This document shows positions 5,943 through 13,355 of a stretch of DNA of 14,957 nt, piece after piece. Within the stretch, counting starts at the first letter, position 1. Every line of letters begins with the position of its first letter. The notes below the pieces were generated by a model. The model did not search any database. It was not told the DNA's origin and saw only the letters and a list, made by a program, of their open reading frames with translations. A program made the position numbers and the translations under genes. The stretch spans positions 1 through 14,957 of the forward strand of contig DKEW01000047.1 of the NCBI GenBank assembly GCA_002452265.1, read 5' to 3'. Source of the stretch: Pelobacter sp. UBA6812. GTDB lineage: Bacteria > Desulfobacterota > Desulfuromonadia > Desulfuromonadales > Syntrophotaleaceae.

Positions 5943-6878
5943 ATGAGCACTCAAACCGATTCTGCTGTTCCGTCAGGACAGTTCACTGACTGGGCGTGCA
6001 GATGTTGGGGAAATCCTGAGTCGGCAAGTCTGCCGTTGACCTTGCAGGGGCGCAGTTGCAGTCTTGATATGCGACGGCCTATAATCATGGGGATTCTTAA
6101 CGTTACGCCCGATTCTTTCTTTTCCGGAAGTCGTGCCGGGTCTGTCGAACATGCCATGGACCGTGCACGGCGCATGCTGGAAGAAGGTGCCGATATTATT
6201 GATATCGGCGGGGAGAGCACCCGGCCGGGGGCAAACCTGGTGGGAGAGCAGGAAGAACTCGATCGGGTGGTGCCGGTGATCGAAGCCCTTGCGGGTGAGC
6301 TACCCTGCCCTTTATCCATCGATACCAACAAAAGCGTGGTTGCGCGTGCGGCAGTTGCTGCCGGTGCCGAGTTTGTCAACGATATCAGTGGTTTTACTTT
6401 TGATTCGGCTATGGCCGATACGGTCGCCGCTTGCGGAGCAGGGGCATTTCTCATGCATACTCGCGGCAAGCCTGCAAGCATGCAGGATGATACTGTCTAC
6501 CAAGATCTGCTGACGGAGATAGTGGGGTATCTGCAAACAGCCGTGAATCTGGCGGAATCGGCCGGTATTCCCCGCTGCAAGTTAGCCGTCGATCCCGGGA
6601 TCGGTTTCGGTAAGGATCTTTTGGGCAATCTGGAAATCCTGTGCCGGTTGCGGGAACTGCATGCTTTGGGGTTGCCCCTGCTGCTTGGTACATCACGCAA
6701 AGGCTTCGTCGGTCAGATTGTCGGTCAATCCGATCCGGCCGAGCGTCTTAGCGGCACCCTGGCTACCGTGGCTCTTGGAGTGGCGTGTGGAGCACAGATT
6801 TTTCGAGTACACGACGTGCGCCCGGCCCGAGAAGCGGCACTCATGGCATGGGCGGTTGTGCATCGCCAGCGCCCTTAA
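5943..6878 (+). CDS. folP: dihydropteroate synthase
   Basis: FolP joins p-aminobenzoate to dihydropterin pyrophosphate in the cytoplasm and is the target of sulfonamides. The 311-residue product has the signature IIMGILNVTPDSFF (residues 47-60), DIIDIGGESTRPGA, FVNDISGF, LAVDPGIGFGK (Asp217 to Lys224) and LGTSRKGF. TAAGG seven bases upstream supports the ATG at 5943; an in-frame TTG at 5940 is less likely. Compared with E. coli FolP, about 30 extra residues precede the barrel, including a Cys/Trp-rich patch (DWACRCWGNP). The gene follows ftsH closely, as it often does in bacteria, and lies 29 bases before cdaA, so it probably belongs to the same transcript. Confidence 0.96.
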   Translation: MSTQTDSAVPSGQFTDWACRCWGNPESASLPLTLQGRSCSLDMRRPIIMGILNVTPDSFFSGSRAGSVEHAMDRARRMLEEGADIIDIGGESTRPGANLVGEQEELDRVVPVIEALAGELPCPLSIDTNKSVVARAAVAAGAEFVNDISGFTFDSAMADTVAACGAGAFLMHTRGKPASMQDDTVYQDLLTEIVGYLQTAVNLAESAGIPRCKLAVDPGIGFGKDLLGNLEILCRLRELHALGLPLLLGTSRKGFVGQIVGQSDPAERLSGTLATVALGVACGAQIFRVHDVRPAREAALMAWAVVHRQRP

Positions 6879-6907
6879 TTACTGGACAACGAGCGGATAA
6901 CGAAAAA

Positions 6908-7693
6908 ATGAGCGGATTTTTTGATTTTATTCAGAATTTCAGGTGGTTGCTTGATCCGCTCGATGTTGTCATTGTTGCCTTTATTATTTATCGCATCATC
7001 CTCCTGATCAAGGGCACCCGTGCCGTTCAGATGCTGTTCGGACTGGCCGTGATCCTGTTGGTTTATGTGGCGTCTCAGGTGGCCGGACTCTATACGCTTC
7101 ATTGGATCCTGGACAATTTTCTATCGTCCATCATTCTGGTCATTGTCGTACTGTTTCAGAATGACATCCGCCGCGCCTTGATCCATGTAGGGGCCAATCC
7201 GTTTTTTACAGATTTGTCATACAGGGAAGAAAACGAGGTTATTTCCGAGCTGGTCAAGGCTTGTGTGAATATGGCCAACCGTCGGATCGGCGCCTTACTG
7301 GTGGTCGAACGGGAGACCGGAATCAAGGATTTTCTTGAAGTCGGTACCGAAATCGACGCCAAGGTCACCAGCGATCTGATTACCTCCATTTTTCTGCCGT
7401 ACTCACCGCTGCACGATGGTGCCCTGGTGGTGCAGCAGGGGCGGTTGACGCGGGCCGGTTGTTTTTTGCCCCTCTCCCAGAATCCGGATATCAGCAAGGC
7501 TCTTGGTACCCGGCACCGGGCGGCTATCGGCTTGACCGAACTGGTCGACGCTTTGGCTATTGTGGTTTCGGAGGAGACCGGTAAGATTTCCATCATAGTC
7601 GGTGGGCGTATAACCCGTGATCTCGATTCCACATCCTTGAGTCGGGTGCTTAAAAATCTTTTGGAACCACGCACTCCCCGGAAGAATAAGTGA
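6908..7693 (+). CDS. cdaA: membrane diadenylate cyclase CdaA (DacA)
   Basis: CdaA makes the second messenger c-di-AMP from two ATP at the inner membrane; in other bacteria this signal governs potassium and osmotic balance and cell-wall homeostasis. The 261-residue protein starts with three membrane helices (about residues 15-33, 37-55 and 63-82) followed by the DAC domain, with the catalytic DGA motif at 170-172 and RHR at 202-204 intact. The reading frame is open upstream to 6785, but that would overlap folP by 94 bases; the ATG at 6908 gives the family-typical N-terminus, although its ribosome binding site is weak. The stop overlaps the ybbR GTG. The cdaA-ybbR-glmM order is a known conserved module. 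Confidence 0.95.
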   Translation: MSGFFDFIQNFRWLLDPLDVVIVAFIIYRIILLIKGTRAVQMLFGLAVILLVYVASQVAGLYTLHWILDNFLSSIILVIVVLFQNDIRRALIHVGANPFFTDLSYREENEVISELVKACVNMANRRIGALLVVERETGIKDFLEVGTEIDAKVTSDLITSIFLPYSPLHDGALVVQQGRLTRAGCFLPLSQNPDISKALGTRHRAAIGLTELVDALAIVVSEETGKISIIVGGRITRDLDSTSLSRVLKNLLEPRTPRKNK

Positions 7694-8352
7694 CCATGTT
7701 TAAATTGTTGACGGAAAACTGGGCGCTGAAACTTTTGTCTCTGGTTTTTGCTTTGATCCTGTGGTTTTTTGTCATGGGCGAGCGCAAGCTGGAGCGGTCC
7801 TACGCTGTGCCGCTGGAGATGAAAAATGTTCCGAAGGCGATGATTGTTGCCAATGATGTCCCAAGCGAGGTGGCGGTGCGTATCAGCGGGCCGCGTACCT
7901 TGCTGATGAATTTGCATGCCGAGGATTTGCGTATTGTTATCGATCTGCAGGATCTTCCGCCTGGGCTGACATCTTTTAAACGCCTGGAAGAACGGCTCAA
8001 TATACCTGCTCCGCTCAAGGTAACGCGCCTGTCTCCATCCTATGTCGATGTCAAAATGGATCGGATTACGGTTAAGCGGGTGCCTGTCAAAGCGATTCTC
8101 AGGGGACGCCCGGCCGAAGGGTTCTGGGTCGAAAAGGTGATCAGTGTTCCTGAATCTGTGGTTGTTGAGGGGGCAGAGGGGGAGTTAGCCGCTCTTCAGC
8201 AGGTTCAGACCACACCTTTGAATATTGTTGGAGCAACCCGCGATCTGAATGAGTCTGTACCTCTTAGTTATCGCGGCAAATTCTCTTGGTTGAAAAAACC
8301 TGAAAACGTTGAAATCAAGGTTACCCTCGGGCATCGGCCCGAAGGTCTTTAG
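7690..8352 (+). CDS. ybbR: YbbR-domain protein, CdaA regulator (CdaR)
   Basis: The product is 220 residues with an N-terminal membrane anchor (about residues 10-28, LLSLVFALILWFFVMGER) followed by two to three YbbR-type beta repeats outside the membrane. In Gram-positive bacteria CdaR binds the membrane part of CdaA and tunes c-di-AMP output; the same role here is inferred from gene order. GTG at 7690 overlaps the cdaA TGA (GTGA), with GGAAG five bases upstream; ATG at 7696 is the alternative. Four YbbR repeats are common in Firmicutes, so this is a short form as often seen in proteobacteria. glmM follows after 30 bases. Confidence 0.9.
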   Translation: MTMFKLLTENWALKLLSLVFALILWFFVMGERKLERSYAVPLEMKNVPKAMIVANDVPSEVAVRISGPRTLLMNLHAEDLRIVIDLQDLPPGLTSFKRLEERLNIPAPLKVTRLSPSYVDVKMDRITVKRVPVKAILRGRPAEGFWVEKVISVPESVVVEGAEGELAALQQVQTTPLNIVGATRDLNESVPLSYRGKFSWLKKPENVEIKVTLGHRPEGL

Positions 8353-8382
8353 CCGACTTCTTGCGGGAGACAGACTGTTAGC

Positions 8383-9756
8383 ATGAAAAAACGATTGTTC
8401 GGTACGGACGGTGTTCGCGGCGTTGCCAATATCTACCCCATGACCACTGAAATCGCCATGCAGCTTGGCAGGGCTGCGGCTTATATATTCAAAAAAGATA
8501 ATCCTCGACGCCACCGGATTGTTATCGGCAAGGATACGCGACTGTCCGGCTATATGATCGAAAATGCCCTAGTAGCCGGTATTTGTTCCATGGGGGTCGA
8601 TGTGTTGCTGGTCGGGCCCTTACCGACCCCCGGTATCGCTTTTATCACTTCTTCCATGCGAGCCGATGCCGGCGTGGTGATTTCGGCCTCACACAATCCC
8701 TATCAGGATAACGGCATCAAGTTTTTTTCCGCAGATGGTTTTAAACTGCCGGATGAAACCGAGCTTGAAATCGAAAAATTGATTTTCGGTAACGAGATTG
8801 ATTCATTGCGGCCTGTGGCCGACGAAGTGGGCAAGGCGTTTCGTATCGATGACGCATGCGGCCGTTATATTGTGTTCCTGAAGAATTCGTTCCCCCATCA
8901 ACTCGATCTCAATGGTTTGAAGATCGTTCTTGATTGTGCCAACGGCGCAGCCTATAAAGTGGCTCCTGCGGTGCTTCAGGAACTTGGCGCCGAAGTTATT
9001 CCGATGGGGGTCAAGCCCAACGGTTCGAATATCAATGCCGGTTGCGGTTCGCTGTATCCGGAAGTCATTGCCCGGGCGGTTAAAGAGCATGGCGCCCACC
9101 TTGGGATGGCTCTGGATGGTGATGCGGACCGGGTGATTTTTGTCGATGAACAGGGGCATGAAGTCGATGGCGACCAGATCATGGCGATCTGCAGTCTCGA
9201 CATGATGAAACAGGGCAAACTGGCTCATAATACCCTGGTGGCTACGGTGATGAGCAATCTCGGTCTGGATATCGCCTTGCGCGATGCCGGTGGCCGGGTG
9301 GTTAAAACTGCCGTCGGGGATCGTTACGTGGTAGAGGAAATGCGCCGCGGCGGTTATAACCTCGGTGGTGAACAGTCCGGGCACATGATCTTTCTCGACC
9401 ATAATACCACCGGTGATGGTATGGTTTCGGCCCTTCAATTACTCGCTATCATGCAACGTACCGGTAAGCCGCTGTCGGAACTGGCCAGTGTTATGACCAC
9501 CTTGCCGCAGGTACTGCTTAATGTCCGCGTGGCCAGCCGTCAGGATATCAATATTGTCCCGGAAATTGCCCGTACAGTAAAGGATGCCGAACAAAAACTG
9601 GCCGAAACCGGTAGGGTTCTCATTCGTTACTCCGGAACCGAGCCGCTGTTGCGTATCATGCTTGAAGGGCAGGACGAAAAACAGATTACCGAATTGGCCC
9701 AGGGGATCGCCGATGTTATCGAACGCCATATGGGCGTCAGAACAAAGGAGCATTAA
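8383..9756 (+). CDS. glmM: phosphoglucosamine mutase
   Basis: GlmM converts glucosamine-6-phosphate to glucosamine-1-phosphate on the way to UDP-GlcNAc for peptidoglycan and lipopolysaccharide. The 457-residue protein has all four functional loops of the phosphohexomutase family: the phosphoserine loop ISASHNP (active Ser103), the metal loop DGDADR (245-250), the sugar-binding loop GGEQSGH and the phosphate-binding loop RYSGTEPLLR. The N-terminus LFGTDGVRGVAN is typical. GGGAG lies 13 bases before the ATG, which is a long spacing. Its place after cdaA-ybbR is the classical module; in Gram-positive bacteria GlmM binds and inhibits CdaA. Confidence 0.97.
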   Translation: MKKRLFGTDGVRGVANIYPMTTEIAMQLGRAAAYIFKKDNPRRHRIVIGKDTRLSGYMIENALVAGICSMGVDVLLVGPLPTPGIAFITSSMRADAGVVISASHNPYQDNGIKFFSADGFKLPDETELEIEKLIFGNEIDSLRPVADEVGKAFRIDDACGRYIVFLKNSFPHQLDLNGLKIVLDCANGAAYKVAPAVLQELGAEVIPMGVKPNGSNINAGCGSLYPEVIARAVKEHGAHLGMALDGDADRVIFVDEQGHEVDGDQIMAICSLDMMKQGKLAHNTLVATVMSNLGLDIALRDAGGRVVKTAVGDRYVVEEMRRGGYNLGGEQSGHMIFLDHNTTGDGMVSALQLLAIMQRTGKPLSELASVMTTLPQVLLNVRVASRQDINIVPEIARTVKDAEQKLAETGRVLIRYSGTEPLLRIMLEGQDEKQITELAQGIADVIERHMGVRTKEH

Positions 9757-9758
9757 TC

Positions 9759-10478
9759 GTGGCATTGCTCGGAGTAAATGTTGACCATGTGGCGACCATC
9801 CGTCAGGCTCGCGGTACCAATGAGCCTGATCCGATAACTGCTGCCGCTCTTGCAGAATTGGCCGGCGCCGATGGCATCACCATCCATTTGCGGGAAGATC
9901 GCCGTCATATCCAGGATCGGGATGTGGAGTTGATGCGCCAAACCGTCAAATCACGCCTCAACCTGGAAATGGCTGCCACAGATGAAATGGTCGGCATTGC
10001 CCTCAAGATATGTCCGGATGCCGTGACTCTGGTGCCGGAAAAGCGCAAGGAATTGACCACTGAAGGGGGGTTGAATGTCGCCCTGTTGCGTCAGACCCTT
10101 AAAAAGCATATCGATCTGCTCAAACAGGGCGGCATAAGCGTGAGTCTGTTTATCGACCCCGACCTTGAACAGGTCAAGGCCTCCCACCGTATCGGTGCCG
10201 ATGCCATTGAAATACACACCGGTAGTTATTGTGATGCAACCTGTGCCGTGACCCGGGAGAACGAACTTGCCAAAATAGCCGCCGCTGTCAAGGCAGGCAA
10301 CAAGCTCGGGATGTCGGTGCATGCCGGTCATGGTCTGACTTATTTTAATGTTCAACCGGTTGTAGCGTTGGGTGGCATCCGGGAATTTAACATTGGTCAC
10401 AGCATTATCTCGCGTGCCGTGCTGGTAGGTATGGAACGGGCTGTGCGAGAAATGAAGGCACTGGTAGTCGGAGCCTGA
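9759..10478 (+). CDS. pdxJ: pyridoxine 5'-phosphate synthase
   Basis: PdxJ condenses 1-deoxyxylulose-5-phosphate with 3-amino-2-oxopropyl phosphate to form pyridoxine 5'-phosphate in the DXP-dependent vitamin B6 route. The 239-residue product is a complete TIM barrel with family landmarks LGVNVDHVATIRQARG at the N-terminus, ITIHLREDRRHI, LEMAATDEM, TLVPEKR and VHAGHGLTYFNV. The GTG start is favoured by AAAGGAG eight bases upstream, overlapping the end of glmM; only two bases separate the two genes. acpS begins two bases downstream, an arrangement (pdxJ-acpS) common in proteobacteria. Confidence 0.97.
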   Translation: MALLGVNVDHVATIRQARGTNEPDPITAAALAELAGADGITIHLREDRRHIQDRDVELMRQTVKSRLNLEMAATDEMVGIALKICPDAVTLVPEKRKELTTEGGLNVALLRQTLKKHIDLLKQGGISVSLFIDPDLEQVKASHRIGADAIEIHTGSYCDATCAVTRENELAKIAAAVKAGNKLGMSVHAGHGLTYFNVQPVVALGGIREFNIGHSIISRAVLVGMERAVREMKALVVGA

Positions 10479-10479
10479 C

Positions 10480-10866
10480 ATGCCAAGTATAAGTGGCCTG
10501 GGCAACGATTTGGTGCGTATCCAGCGCTTTCGTGTATTTTGGGAGAAGGGGAAGATTGCCCTAATTGAACGGCTGTTTACCCCGAATGAGCGAAATTACT
10601 GCTTGTCCAAAAAAGATCCAGCGCCTCATTTGGCGGTGCGTTTTGCTGCCAAAGAAGCATTCCTTAAAGCTCTTGGAACCGGATTGCGCTATGGTATCCG
10701 CTGGCAGGACATGGAAGTCGTCCGGGACGAAGCGGGTAAACCTGATTTGGTTTTGAATGGTGAGGCGGCCCGTTTGTTTTACGAAGGTGGTCATGGAAGG
10801 CTGCTGTTGACGTGCAGCCATGATGGCGATTACGCTTTGGCGACAGTTGTTTTGGAAGGCAACTGA
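10480..10866 (+). CDS. acpS: holo-[acyl-carrier-protein] synthase
   Basis: AcpS transfers the 4'-phosphopantetheine arm of CoA to the serine of acyl carrier protein, switching on fatty-acid synthesis. The 128-residue product has the two metal-binding motifs: GLGNDLVRIQRF (Asp10) and FAAKEAFLKALGTG (Glu59). The first motif reads GND where GTD is usual, a mild variation that keeps the aspartate. GGAG lies seven bases before the ATG, within the end of pdxJ. The CBS-protein gene follows after about 30 bases; from memory Geobacter has an NAD(P)HX repair gene (nnr) at this point, which is not present here. Confidence 0.95.
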   Translation: MPSISGLGNDLVRIQRFRVFWEKGKIALIERLFTPNERNYCLSKKDPAPHLAVRFAAKEAFLKALGTGLRYGIRWQDMEVVRDEAGKPDLVLNGEAARLFYEGGHGRLLLTCSHDGDYALATVVLEGN

Positions 10867-10895
10867 TCGGTTTTGTCTTAAGCCTGGAAAGGGGT

Positions 10896-11351
10896 ATGAT
10901 CATGCTGAAAGCCCGTGATATCATGACCAGCGAAGTGCATACGGTTTCCATGGAAACCAGTGTTGAGGAGCTGGCCCGTTTGTTTGTTTCTACCGGGGTC
11001 AGCGCCATGCCTGTGGTCGACGCCGAGGGGGTGCTGCAGGGGATCGTCACCGAAACCGATCTCGTTGCTCAGGACCGTCCGTTGCATATTCCGACAGTCG
11101 TTTCGTTGTTCGACTGGGTAGTCTACCTGGAAAGTGAAGACAAGTTCGCGCAGCAGGTTAAAAAGATGACCGCACGCCAAGTACGTGAAATCTGTACCAC
11201 CGAGGTGGAGAGCTGTTCGCCCGACACACCGGTATCCCAGGTTGTTGCGTTGATGCTGGAAAAAGGTGTTCACATGGTGCCGGTGGTTGAAGATGGCAAA
11301 CTGGTCGGCGTGGTGGCGCGTCTCGATATTATTCGCAGCATGGAGCTTTGA
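10896..11351 (+). CDS. two-CBS-domain protein of unknown role
   Basis: The product is about 150 residues and is made almost wholly of two CBS motifs: first ARDIMTSEVHTVSMETSVEE ... MPVVDAEGVLQGIVTETDL, then TTEVESCSPDTPVSQVVALML ... MVPVVEDGKLVGVVARLDIIR. Paired CBS motifs form a Bateman module that binds adenosine nucleotides such as AMP, ATP or SAM in other proteins, but no effector domain is fused to it here, so its function is unknown. Two in-frame ATGs exist, at 10896 and 10902; the AAGGGG just upstream gives seven-base spacing for 10902, which may be the true start. It ends four bases before the tsaE GTG, so the two are likely co-translated. Confidence 0.88.
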   Translation: MIMLKARDIMTSEVHTVSMETSVEELARLFVSTGVSAMPVVDAEGVLQGIVTETDLVAQDRPLHIPTVVSLFDWVVYLESEDKFAQQVKKMTARQVREICTTEVESCSPDTPVSQVVALMLEKGVHMVPVVEDGKLVGVVARLDIIRSMEL

Positions 11352-11354
11352 TCT

Positions 11355-11837
11355 GTGCAGGAATGGGTCATTGAAACCGCTTGCGCGGATGAAACCAAAA
11401 GCCTTGGGCGCTATCTGGGACAGGTTATTCAGGGACCTACGGTACTCCTTCTGATCGGCGATCTCGGTGCAGGCAAAACCTGCCTGACCCAGGGCATCGC
11501 TCGAGGATTGGGGATTCCGGAAAGCGAACCGATCGTAAGTCCTACGTACACCTTGATGAATCTGTACGAGGGGCGCCTGCCTCTTTACCATTTCGATCTC
11601 TATCGGCTTGCCGATCCCTGTGAACTGGAAGAACTTGGCATGGAGGAATATCTGCCCGGCGAGGGAGTGGCTGTGGTGGAATGGGCTGATCGTTTCGAAG
11701 ATTTGTGTCAGGACTATCTTGCCATCCGGATTTGCCACCGGGGGCCTGATCTGCGTACCATCCATTTCCGTGCCGTCGGTTCGACCGGAAAGGTTCTGTT
11801 GGAGTCTTTGCAGTCTGTCTGGAATCAGCGAGATTGA
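11355..11837 (+). CDS. tsaE: tRNA threonylcarbamoyladenosine biosynthesis ATPase TsaE
   Basis: TsaE is the small ATPase that works with TsaB and TsaD to make t6A37 in tRNAs reading ANN codons. The 160-residue product has the P-loop GDLGAGKT at residues 35-42, the SPTYTLMN segment, YHFDLYRL and the VVEWADRF block, all diagnostic, and normal length. The start is GTG at 11355, three bases after the CBS gene stop, with GGAG inside that gene's last codons. lpdA starts four bases downstream. Together with tilS it makes this the second tRNA anticodon-loop modification gene of the cluster; CAU tRNAs such as tRNA-Ile2 and elongator tRNA-Met are t6A substrates in other bacteria. Confidence 0.95.
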   Translation: MQEWVIETACADETKSLGRYLGQVIQGPTVLLLIGDLGAGKTCLTQGIARGLGIPESEPIVSPTYTLMNLYEGRLPLYHFDLYRLADPCELEELGMEEYLPGEGVAVVEWADRFEDLCQDYLAIRICHRGPDLRTIHFRAVGSTGKVLLESLQSVWNQRD

Positions 11838-11841
11838 ATCC

Positions 11842-13242
11842 ATGAACGCCTACGATCTGGTAGTGGCTGGGGCCGGGCCGGGTGGTTACGTGGCCGCGCT
11901 ACGGGCCGCTAGACTCGGCGCGCGGGTCTGTCTGGTGGAGCGGGAGCGGCTGGGCGGCACCTGCCTCCACCGTGGCTGTATTCCCACCAAGGCCTTGCAT
12001 GCCACGGCGAAGCAGTTGTCGGCTTTGAGTGCGGCGGCAGTTCATGGGATCAGTATAAACGGGTTGGATTTTGATCCGATTCGTGCCATGGCTCGAAAAG
12101 ACGCCGTGGTAAAGCGTTTGGAACAGGGCATCGTAAACCTTGTGAAACAGGCCGGTATCGATCTGTTTTATGGCGATGCCGTGCTGGATGGGGCCGGGCG
12201 ACTGCGGGTGCATCGCAGCGGCATGTCGGCGCTGATTCGTGCCCGTGCCATAGTTTTGGCTACTGGTTCGAGGCCTGTCAGGCCGAAATTGCTCAAGCCG
12301 GTCGATAAAAATGTTTTGACCAGCGATGAAATTCTTGTTATGCAGAACCTTCCGTCTTCTATGCTGGTTCTGGGTGGAGGATACATCGGCTGCGAGTTGG
12401 CAGGCATTCTGGCGCGTTTCGGCGTCAAGGTCACGCTGGTGGAACAACGTCCGCAATTGCTGGAGAATCAGGATGCCGACGGTGTACGTCTGGTCACGCA
12501 AGGTCTGCAGCGTCTTGGGGTGGAGATCCTCACCGGTACGACACTGCAACAGGTGGAGAATAACTTCGGTGTTCACGCTACCTTCGCGGACGGTCGCAGC
12601 CTGCAGTTTGATAAAGTCTTGGCGTCGGTCGGTCGGATTCCCAACACCGAAGGTTTGAAACTGGCAGAGGCCGGTGTGGCGCTGGCAGATGGCGCTGTGC
12701 AGGTCGATGAAAACATGCAGACCTCCTTGCCTGGCGTTTATGCTATTGGCGATTTGACTGGTTCTGTGATGCTGGCTCACGTCGCCATGCATCATGCCGA
12801 ATGCGCTGTGGCTCATATCCTTGGTACGTCTGGGCCCATACGCGGCATCGATCAGCAGGTTCCGAGTGTGGTCTTTACACAGCCGGAACTGGCTCAGGTT
12901 GGAGTATCGGAAGCCGTATGTCTCTCCCGGGGTCTGGCCGTCAAGGTCGGCAGATTTTCTTTTCAAGGCAGCGGCAAGGCACTGTGTGACGGGGCCGGCG
13001 AAGGGTTGGTCAAACTGGTGGCCGATGCGCAAAACGGGCAGTTGCTCGGGGCCATGATTGTCGGCGAAAATGCTTCAACCCTGATCGCTGAGGTTGCAGC
13101 CGCCATCGGGGCAGGTATGAAGGCTCACCAGCTTGCCGCCATTGTGCATGCGCATCCTACGCTGTCGGAGATTGTCCAGGAAGCCGCGCGTGATTTGGAC
13201 CATCAGGCTATTCACAAACCGTTCAAAAAGGATGCAGGTTGA
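11842..13242 (+). CDS. lpdA: dihydrolipoamide dehydrogenase (E3)
   Basis: This FAD enzyme reoxidises the lipoyl groups of 2-oxoacid dehydrogenase complexes or the glycine cleavage H protein, passing electrons to NAD+. The 466-residue protein has the N-terminal FAD motif GAGPGGY, the redox-active pair in GGTCLHRGCIPTK (Cys41 and Cys46), the NAD-binding motif LGGGYIGCELAG, the second FAD block VYAIGDLTG, and the C-terminal catalytic HPTLSE (His438, Glu443). All active-site residues are present. The frame is open further upstream to 11608, but that part overlaps tsaE; ATG at 11842 fits the family. Its ribosome binding site is poor, suggesting coupling to tsaE. No E1 or E2 gene is nearby, so the partner complex is unknown. 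Confidence 0.95.
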   Translation: MNAYDLVVAGAGPGGYVAALRAARLGARVCLVERERLGGTCLHRGCIPTKALHATAKQLSALSAAAVHGISINGLDFDPIRAMARKDAVVKRLEQGIVNLVKQAGIDLFYGDAVLDGAGRLRVHRSGMSALIRARAIVLATGSRPVRPKLLKPVDKNVLTSDEILVMQNLPSSMLVLGGGYIGCELAGILARFGVKVTLVEQRPQLLENQDADGVRLVTQGLQRLGVEILTGTTLQQVENNFGVHATFADGRSLQFDKVLASVGRIPNTEGLKLAEAGVALADGAVQVDENMQTSLPGVYAIGDLTGSVMLAHVAMHHAECAVAHILGTSGPIRGIDQQVPSVVFTQPELAQVGVSEAVCLSRGLAVKVGRFSFQGSGKALCDGAGEGLVKLVADAQNGQLLGAMIVGENASTLIAEVAAAIGAGMKAHQLAAIVHAHPTLSEIVQEAARDLDHQAIHKPFKKDAG

Positions 13243-13245
13243 TAT

Positions 13246-13302
13246 ATGCGGAAGGCCATTGGGTGCCATCCCAGGCTTTCAGATAAACCTGCGTATTCAT
13301 AA
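13246..13302 (+). CDS. possible 18-residue leader peptide before lysC
   Basis: A short ORF starts just after the lpdA stop, with GCAGG about eight bases upstream, and encodes 18 residues ending directly before the hairpin at 13304-13325. Leader ORF, hairpin, short T-run and biosynthetic gene together resemble a transcription attenuator. The peptide holds two Lys codons but no run of Lys, Thr, Met or Ile codons, so ribosome stalling by amino-acid shortage is not strongly supported. It may be a chance ORF. Confidence 0.25.
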   Translation: MRKAIGCHPRLSDKPAYS

Positions 13303-13303
13303 T

Positions 13304-13331
13304 CCAGGCTGAAGAAGATGCCTGGTTTTCT
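13304..13331 (+). terminator. hairpin with short T-run in front of lysC (possible attenuator)
   Basis: CCAGGC (13304-13309) pairs with GCCTGG (13320-13325) around a 10-nt loop, followed at once by TTTTCT. An identical CCAGGC at 13271-13276 could compete for the same 3' arm. The stem is only 6 bp and the T-run is interrupted, so termination would be partial. It lies about 10 bases before the lysC ribosome binding site and could separate lysC-cimA expression from the upstream run. Confidence 0.45.
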
Positions 13332-13355
13332 ATAATGAAAAGGAGGAAGGGGACT

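Noticed and set aside
6785..6907. Upstream in-frame extension of cdaA
   Set aside because: It would overlap folP by 94 bases and adds 41 residues unlike the family; Met at 6908 gives the normal N-terminus.
11608..11841. Upstream in-frame extension of lpdA
   Set aside because: It lies inside tsaE in another frame; the FAD-binding motif begins directly after the ATG at 11842.
11899..13032. 377-codon open frame antisense to lpdA (and a similar one at 10878-11843)
   Set aside because: Both are complementary-strand shadows of well-conserved genes with no ribosome binding site or domain of their own.
13331..13336. Perfect TATAAT as a lysC promoter -10
   Set aside because: No -35 box is found 16-18 bases upstream, and transcription would begin at the lysC Shine-Dalgarno, leaving it unusable.
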